A stretch of DNA of 52,376 nt from a virus. The notes below the pieces were generated by a model. The model saw only the letters and a program-made list of their open reading frames with translations. It did not search any database and was not told the DNA's origin. The translations under genes and the position numbers were made by a program. Where the stretch lies: positions 1 through 52,376 of IMG/VR virus record IMGVR_UViG_3300037486_000387; one strand, 5' to 3'. Positions 48,307-52,376 of the stretch are shown here, piece by piece (position 1 is the first letter of the stretch; each line of letters starts with the position of its first letter).

Positions 48307-48542
48307 CAATCCTCAGTTTTCTTGGTTTTTTTCTTGTTGTGTAATCCTACCAAGGTCTTGCGGAGGTTGGCTTGTTTTTGAGTAGTTTCATCGTATTTAT
48401 CTGGGCTGCTCAAAACATTTTCCTGTAGTTGAGCAGTGGTAATACCCTTACGTTTAGCCTTAGCTGTGAAGGCACCTTCCTTCATATCAGAAGATTGAAT
48501 CCACTTGCTTGGCTTATCTTCTTTGTTTTTCTTTTTAGACAT
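48306..48542 (-). CDS. Small basic protein, 78 aa
   Basis: It is Lys-rich at both ends (MSKKKNKEDKPSKWIQSSDM, then NKKKTKKTED) with a short hydrophilic centre. It starts 2 nt after the 891-aa gene ends. A nucleic-acid-binding role is possible by charge only. Confidence 0.5.
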   Translation of the reverse strand: MSKKKNKEDKPSKWIQSSDMKEGAFTAKAKRKGITTAQLQENVLSSPDKYDETTQKQANLRKTLVGLHNKKKTKKTED

Positions 48543-48544
48543 GA

Positions 48545-51220
48545 TTAGCGATTACGACGTTTGCCTGCACGACGACCTGCTTGCGCCAGTAGACCTGTCA
48601 TCGCTGTCTCTATGTTACCAGCTAAGGACGCTGCTTCTTGCTGAGGAGCAAGATGCGGAAATTGAGCTTGCCAGTTTTTATTTTCAACATTCTGCATTGC
48701 GGAACGCATTTGTTGTAATTCGGCTCCAGTACCAGTTGTTGCTGCTGACATCGGTTGTTGCCCAAGACCTGGGCGACGTGCGCTACCTAGTTCAACAGAC
48801 CGAAAACCTGAATAAGGTAAATCACCTTCATCAAGTACTGAACCTCTTACGTCACGATTTTGTTGAAGCATATCTTCGTCTTCTGCAGCAACACCAGTTA
48901 ACGTACCCTTTGGTGCTTCTTGGATATTTAAGGTGGGCACACCAGTTGCTTGTCGAGGACGTGTAACACTTGAGAAACCACTCTGCCCAGCTTTTCTGGT
49001 ACCAAGAGCTGGTAATTGATTAACATCTAAAAATGTTTCGATTTGATTGGCGGCAATAGGATAAATTTCCCCAAGACTGCCCATTGTTCCGTACATGACA
49101 CGAGCTGGACGGCTACTCGGGCGACCACGCACATTTTCAATAAAGTTGAAGGCAGTATTAGAAGACAGTACGGGAAGTTTAATGTTTTGAGTATTGATCA
49201 AGTGCTGATTTAACCTATCCGCTAATATGTTGTAGTCGGCATTTAAACCAGCTTTATGTAGCTCACCTTCTAAGCGATCTAGTGTCCCATTAAGTGTTGC
49301 ACGTGAAATTTGTGCAGATCCACTGACTTCTTGATTCGTTGTTGCATCAAAAACTTGAAGAGGTGCATACGTAATGTGATCTTCAATTTGAACTAAAGGA
49401 GCAGAAAAACTCTTGCCTGTGCTCCTAGCAACACGTTGAACATTACGTTGACGTGTATTACCTTGTACATCTGCTTCAAGCACGGGCGTAACACGACGCA
49501 CTGACATGGGTTGCGTTAAAACTGAATGTCGTTGCTGTGCAGCGGAAACTTTTAAAACGTTTCCCTCTCCATCCAAGAGTGGTCCAAGTGAATTCAATTC
49601 GTCTAATGTTTCAACTGGAATGGCTGAACCGCTTTGATCGAATCCAACAACTTTAATTGGAAATTTATTTTTAGGATCAGAATCTATTTGGAATTTAAGA
49701 GGTGCCAAAGTGTCACTTAAAGCTTCTTCCACTGCCCCACCAACAAGTTTGCCACGTTGCGATCCAGGACCGCCCTTGGGAGTAATACCAGTTTCCCCTG
49801 GCTCAAAATAAGTACCTTCCGTCAGGTTGGGAATATATTTAGATTCTTCATAAGGACCAACATGTTTTTGGTGTAACTGTACCAAGGCACGCCCTGTGCG
49901 TTGATAGTCTTGTGCAACAACTTTATTTGTAAGCGTTGGATTGGTTTTGTAATCTAAATAAGCTCTACCTTTGTTCACTTGAAAAGGAACATCTAATACA
50001 ACGTTTTCACCTTTTTCAATTTGGCTAACAACCTCTGAGGGAAGAGTATACCTATAAAGAGTGCGACTTAAACCTTGCCCCTCACTACCTTTTTCAATAT
50101 TTACAGGAATGTCTAAATCTTGAAAATCAACACGTCGTTCGGCGCGGGCAGGCATAACAATGTCGCTATAGTCACCTTCGTTAGTTGCCATGCGCCTAAC
50201 GTTTTCCCGAACGTGACTATCCCATTCTCCTCGCAAATCTTGAATTGCTTTATCGTATTGCTCACTCAATTTAAAAGAAGCAGGCGAAGTACTGGCACCT
50301 TGTGTCAAGCCAGTGACTTGTTCACTAATTGGGTCGTAAGATTCAGTATCTACATTGTTTAATGTTTCCGAAACCGCTGTTTGCTTTTTAGCAAAAGCAG
50401 ACATACGTACATCACCCTCGGGATTAACTAACTCACCATCAATGAGCTGCATTTGGCTGTTAACTTTTGCGTTACGTACTCCTAACGCTTTCAAGTATTC
50501 GTAATGCCCAATGGTTTTAGAGTTTACATTCGGATTCAATAATGCTTTATCACCCGTGCTTGCATATGCCTGCATACGAGCATTGATTTCAAACTCAGGG
50601 AGTTGTGCAGCTTGTAAATCTTTATAGGTATAAGTCGCATCTAGATCAATAGCTGGTTCTTCCTTAACTTGTTTGGTTAAAAATTCTTGAGCTGAAATTT
50701 TTTGGGTATTGACTTGATCGCTAACAGGCAGACGGCCTGTAGTAGCATCTGTATCTCGTTGAACCTCGCGTAATTGGCGACCAGTAAACTGATCTTCCCC
50801 AGATTCAAATGCGCTTCGCTGTTGTTGTGCAACTTCTTTACTTGGAGGCGGATTTAAATTACGTTGTAAATTTCCAACAGCTCCATAGTTGGCAATATCT
50901 GGCGCAACTTGTGCTCTAGCAGTTGTCTCTGGAGTTACCCCAGTACCTGAAGGCGGATCAAAAACGGTTATACGGCCACGACCAGCAAGTCCTCTACGCA
51001 AACCATAGGCTCCTGCTCCAACTCCTGCCGCTAATGCACCAACGCCAAGTAAATCACCTACATCAAAGCCATCATTTTTTTCTTGACGTGGAGCCCTGAG
51101 TTGATTACGACGGAACTCAAGTACTTCTGGCACCATCCGTGCCTGTTCCTCCGGATCTTGCGGTACAGGGGCACCAGTAGCACGGCTGTAGGCGTAAAAA
51201 TCAGCTTGAGAGAGCGCCAT
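48545..51220 (-). CDS. Large virion protein with N-terminal membrane helix, 891 aa
   Basis: The N-terminus (MALSQADFYAYSRATGAPVP) leads to a Gly/Ala-rich helix, DLLGVGALAAGVGAGAYGLR (about 56-75), and then a long Gln/Asp/Val-rich body without enzyme signatures. A C-terminal Arg-rich end follows (RAGKRRNR). Being the first and largest gene of the virion block, it may be an ejection or internal core protein analogous to T7 gp16 in size only. Confidence 0.5.
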   Translation of the reverse strand: MALSQADFYAYSRATGAPVPQDPEEQARMVPEVLEFRRNQLRAPRQEKNDGFDVGDLLGVGALAAGVGAGAYGLRRGLAGRGRITVFDPPSGTGVTPETTARAQVAPDIANYGAVGNLQRNLNPPPSKEVAQQQRSAFESGEDQFTGRQLREVQRDTDATTGRLPVSDQVNTQKISAQEFLTKQVKEEPAIDLDATYTYKDLQAAQLPEFEINARMQAYASTGDKALLNPNVNSKTIGHYEYLKALGVRNAKVNSQMQLIDGELVNPEGDVRMSAFAKKQTAVSETLNNVDTESYDPISEQVTGLTQGASTSPASFKLSEQYDKAIQDLRGEWDSHVRENVRRMATNEGDYSDIVMPARAERRVDFQDLDIPVNIEKGSEGQGLSRTLYRYTLPSEVVSQIEKGENVVLDVPFQVNKGRAYLDYKTNPTLTNKVVAQDYQRTGRALVQLHQKHVGPYEESKYIPNLTEGTYFEPGETGITPKGGPGSQRGKLVGGAVEEALSDTLAPLKFQIDSDPKNKFPIKVVGFDQSGSAIPVETLDELNSLGPLLDGEGNVLKVSAAQQRHSVLTQPMSVRRVTPVLEADVQGNTRQRNVQRVARSTGKSFSAPLVQIEDHITYAPLQVFDATTNQEVSGSAQISRATLNGTLDRLEGELHKAGLNADYNILADRLNQHLINTQNIKLPVLSSNTAFNFIENVRGRPSSRPARVMYGTMGSLGEIYPIAANQIETFLDVNQLPALGTRKAGQSGFSSVTRPRQATGVPTLNIQEAPKGTLTGVAAEDEDMLQQNRDVRGSVLDEGDLPYSGFRSVELGSARRPGLGQQPMSAATTGTGAELQQMRSAMQNVENKNWQAQFPHLAPQQEAASLAGNIETAMTGLLAQAGRRAGKRRNR

Positions 51221-51322
51221 ATGTAGTTATTACAACTAACTTTTACCTTCACACATTCTATTGTTTCTTCATCCAGGGAGTAGGGACGGTATATTAAGTA
51301 AAGAAGTTCAGTTCACACCAGG
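51221..51322. promoter_or_regulatory. Divergent intergenic region
   Basis: The 102 nt between the virion block and the plus-strand 70-aa gene must hold opposing promoters. A TATATT lies near 51291-51296 in plus orientation, before a short leader ending CCAGG-ATG. No consensus -35 is clear. Confidence 0.3.
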
Positions 51323-51535
51323 ATGGACGCGGGAACACGTCAAAAACGAGTAGAAGCTCTAGAAGCAATTAAAGATAGGGCTATGAGCATGGCTACTAAG
51401 GGCCATGACTCCCTTGATGTGCGTGGTTTTGTTAAAGATGCCAAGATGAGTTTGGCATACGAACTACCTGACAAAGAAGCATTCGAAAAAGCTAAGGCCG
51501 CAACATTGGCTTACAAAAGATCCAAGGGTGGATGA
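51323..51535 (+). CDS. Small helical protein, 70 aa
   Basis: The protein starts MDAGTRQKRVEALEAIKDRA and is Ala/Lys/Glu-rich and fully helical in appearance. It ends TLAYKRSKGG. It has its own terminator 24 nt downstream, so it is a monocistronic unit. Function unknown. Confidence 0.55.
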   Translation: MDAGTRQKRVEALEAIKDRAMSMATKGHDSLDVRGFVKDAKMSLAYELPDKEAFEKAKAATLAYKRSKGG

Positions 51536-51559
51536 TATAAGCCAGTAAAATTAACAAAC

Positions 51560-51583
51560 GCCGGGTTTACCCCCGGCTTTTTT
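51560..51583 (+). terminator. Rho-independent terminator
   Basis: GCCGGG/CCCGGC (6 bp) with a 6-nt loop is followed by TTTTTT. It ends the 70-aa gene transcript. Confidence 0.9.
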
Positions 51584-51869
51584 GTGTAAATTCTTGGGCA
51601 AATTGGGGTAAGTACATACAGAAATGCAGTTTTACCTCGAAGTAGGGACCACAATTTTTAAAAATAAATCGATATTACCCCAAAAAAGGGTCGTATAAAT
51701 CCCATATAGGGTACAGATTTACCTGACGCTTCTTCAGATAGCTAACCGAAAGTGAATGTGGGGAGAAAAAAAGAATGGGGGGTATGACCCAGATCTTTTT
51801 TCCTCATATTAAGTGAGGTTAGGTGTCTGCTACCAGGGGAGATTAGCACCCTATCAACGGAGAAGGTTA
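51584..51869. other. Non-coding stretch with inverted repeat
   Basis: About 285 nt contain no convincing gene. TTGGGGTAA (51603-51611) is repeated inverted as TTACCCCAA (51675-51683), 63 nt apart. The right half is purine-rich (GTGGGGAGAAAAAAAGAATG). GGAGAAGG at 51858-51865 is the Shine-Dalgarno for the next gene. It may be a control region or origin, but no iterons are seen. Confidence 0.35.
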
Positions 51870-52106
51870 ATGACTGATCGAGTTGAGAGGTTCGAGAGGG
51901 CGGCAGAGGTGCTTGCAGCTGGCCGTAAGGTTAGTGTGCCAGTTCATGAATTGCCACAAGGTAATGTCGCAGCTTGGTTAGCCGAGTTACGTGGATACGT
52001 TATCTTCGGTCACACAGATCCAGGGGATGAGTTCACTTACAAAGTTTACGTAACTGTTCGAAGCGGCAATGCAATTGCTGCGGCGAAGTTAGTTTACGTT
52101 GATTGA
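51870..52106 (+). CDS. Hypothetical protein, 78 aa
   Basis: The ATG at 51870 (MTDRVERFERAAEVLAAGRK) has a good Shine-Dalgarno GGAGAAGG. The protein is small, alpha/beta, ending TVRSGNAIAAAKLVYVD. The longer frame from 51813 has a worse start. Higher GC than most of the window. Function unknown. Confidence 0.6.
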   Translation: MTDRVERFERAAEVLAAGRKVSVPVHELPQGNVAAWLAELRGYVIFGHTDPGDEFTYKVYVTVRSGNAIAAAKLVYVD

Positions 52107-52131
52107 AGCTAAGTGAGTCATTATTACGCTT

Positions 52132-52147
52132 GATACGAATTCGTATC
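52132..52147. promoter_or_regulatory. 16-bp perfect palindrome
   Basis: GATACGAATTCGTATC is fully self-complementary and lies in the 114-nt gap before the last gene; a second palindrome CCACGTGG follows near 52173. An operator or short hairpin is plausible. Confidence 0.45.
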
Positions 52148-52220
52148 GCGCTCAATTTAGGGCTCCGCTCCGCCACGTGGGGTGCTTCAGATAGGACTGT
52201 AATTTATTGAGGTTATCATC

Positions 52221-52376
52221 ATGGACATTGATTCACTGCAACGTGCGCACTCTGTTGCACTCTGTGAACTACAGCAGAAACAGAATGCTGAACTGCTACG
52301 CATTAAGAAGTTAGTTAAGCATGAGCTATCAAAGTTATCTTTGGTTGCGACTTCACAAGGATTTGTGAATGCTGAA
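52221..52376 (+). CDS. N-terminal part of a hypothetical protein (continues past the window)
   Basis: An ATG at 52221 opens 52 codons to the right edge: MDIDSLQRAHSVALCELQQK, then a charged helical part and LSLVATSQGFVNAE. It is a probable helical protein, cut by the window end. No family recognised. Confidence 0.5.
   Translation, partial: MDIDSLQRAHSVALCELQQKQNAELLRIKKLVKHELSKLSLVATSQGFVNAE

Noticed and set aside
1-52376. CRISPR array or spacer-like repeats
   Set aside because: No regularly spaced direct repeats with unique spacers were seen; all repeats found are in-frame coding repeats or hairpins.
1-52376. Direct terminal repeats or circular closure of the window
   Set aside because: The first and last bases share no overlap by eye, and genes are cut at both ends.

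Overview
The window is a stretch of a tailed-phage genome, most likely a cyanophage. It has terminase, portal, scaffold and coat genes in one long minus-strand run, a primase-helicase, a dCTP deaminase, a fibre with an S74 chaperone, three wall-degrading enzymes, five free-standing endonuclease genes, and almost no intergenic space. An NblA-like phycobilisome-degradation adaptor (21301-21615) is the main pointer to a cyanobacterial host. Genes are open at both ends (2-82 and 52221-52376) and no DNA polymerase is present, so this is part of a genome. No tail tube, sheath or tape-measure protein is recognisable, which would suit a podovirus-like virion, but that is inference.

Layout. 1-2.3 kb: plus-strand genes for a Dps-like ferritin and a frameshifted structural-type protein. 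2.3-3.7 kb: an RNA-rich zone with an HNH gene, four tRNA-like elements on the minus strand, a chain of GC-rich hairpins and one small ORF. 3.7-5.1 kb: minus-strand accessory genes (Lys-rich peptide, repeat protein, methyltransferase). 5.2-13.6 kb: plus-strand PD-(D/E)XK nuclease, primase-helicase, glycosyltransferase, a zinc-finger/HNH-like gene preceded by a 165-nt hairpin, and small genes, with a GIY-YIG gene on the minus strand. 13.6-17.4 kb: minus-strand C39-like peptidase, S74 fibre and a membrane protein. 17.4-21.3 kb: plus-strand HTH protein, Dam-like protein, dCTP deaminase and a DUF3310 protein. 21.3-51.2 kb: the minus-strand virion block, read from 51.2 kb down: internal/ejection-type proteins, terminase, portal, scaffold, coat, then minor virion proteins, GH104 and GH24 lysozymes and the NblA-like gene. 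51.3-52.4 kb: plus-strand small genes and a regulatory-looking non-coding stretch.

How the genes fit together. The nuclease, primase-helicase and dCTP deaminase serve DNA metabolism. The NblA-like and Dps-like proteins probably adjust host pigment turnover and iron/oxidative stress. TerL, portal, scaffold and coat build and fill the capsid. A set of Gly/Ala-rich proteins with membrane-like helices probably enters the cell with the DNA. The lysozymes and the C39-like peptidase attack the wall during entry or lysis.

Most unusual signals: (1) two 88-nt tRNA-like elements with the same non-canonical architecture, each with two T-loop hairpins and no 7-nt anticodon loop in the normal place; (2) a hairpin-dense RNA candidate beside them; (3) a portal/scaffold overlap of about 608 nt in which both frames stay open and GC rises sharply; (4) a 165-nt imperfect hairpin built on a perfect 23-bp inverted repeat; (5) a tandemly duplicated 58-aa gene sharing a DDYFD-type motif with two neighbours. 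All folds were done by hand and no database search was possible.
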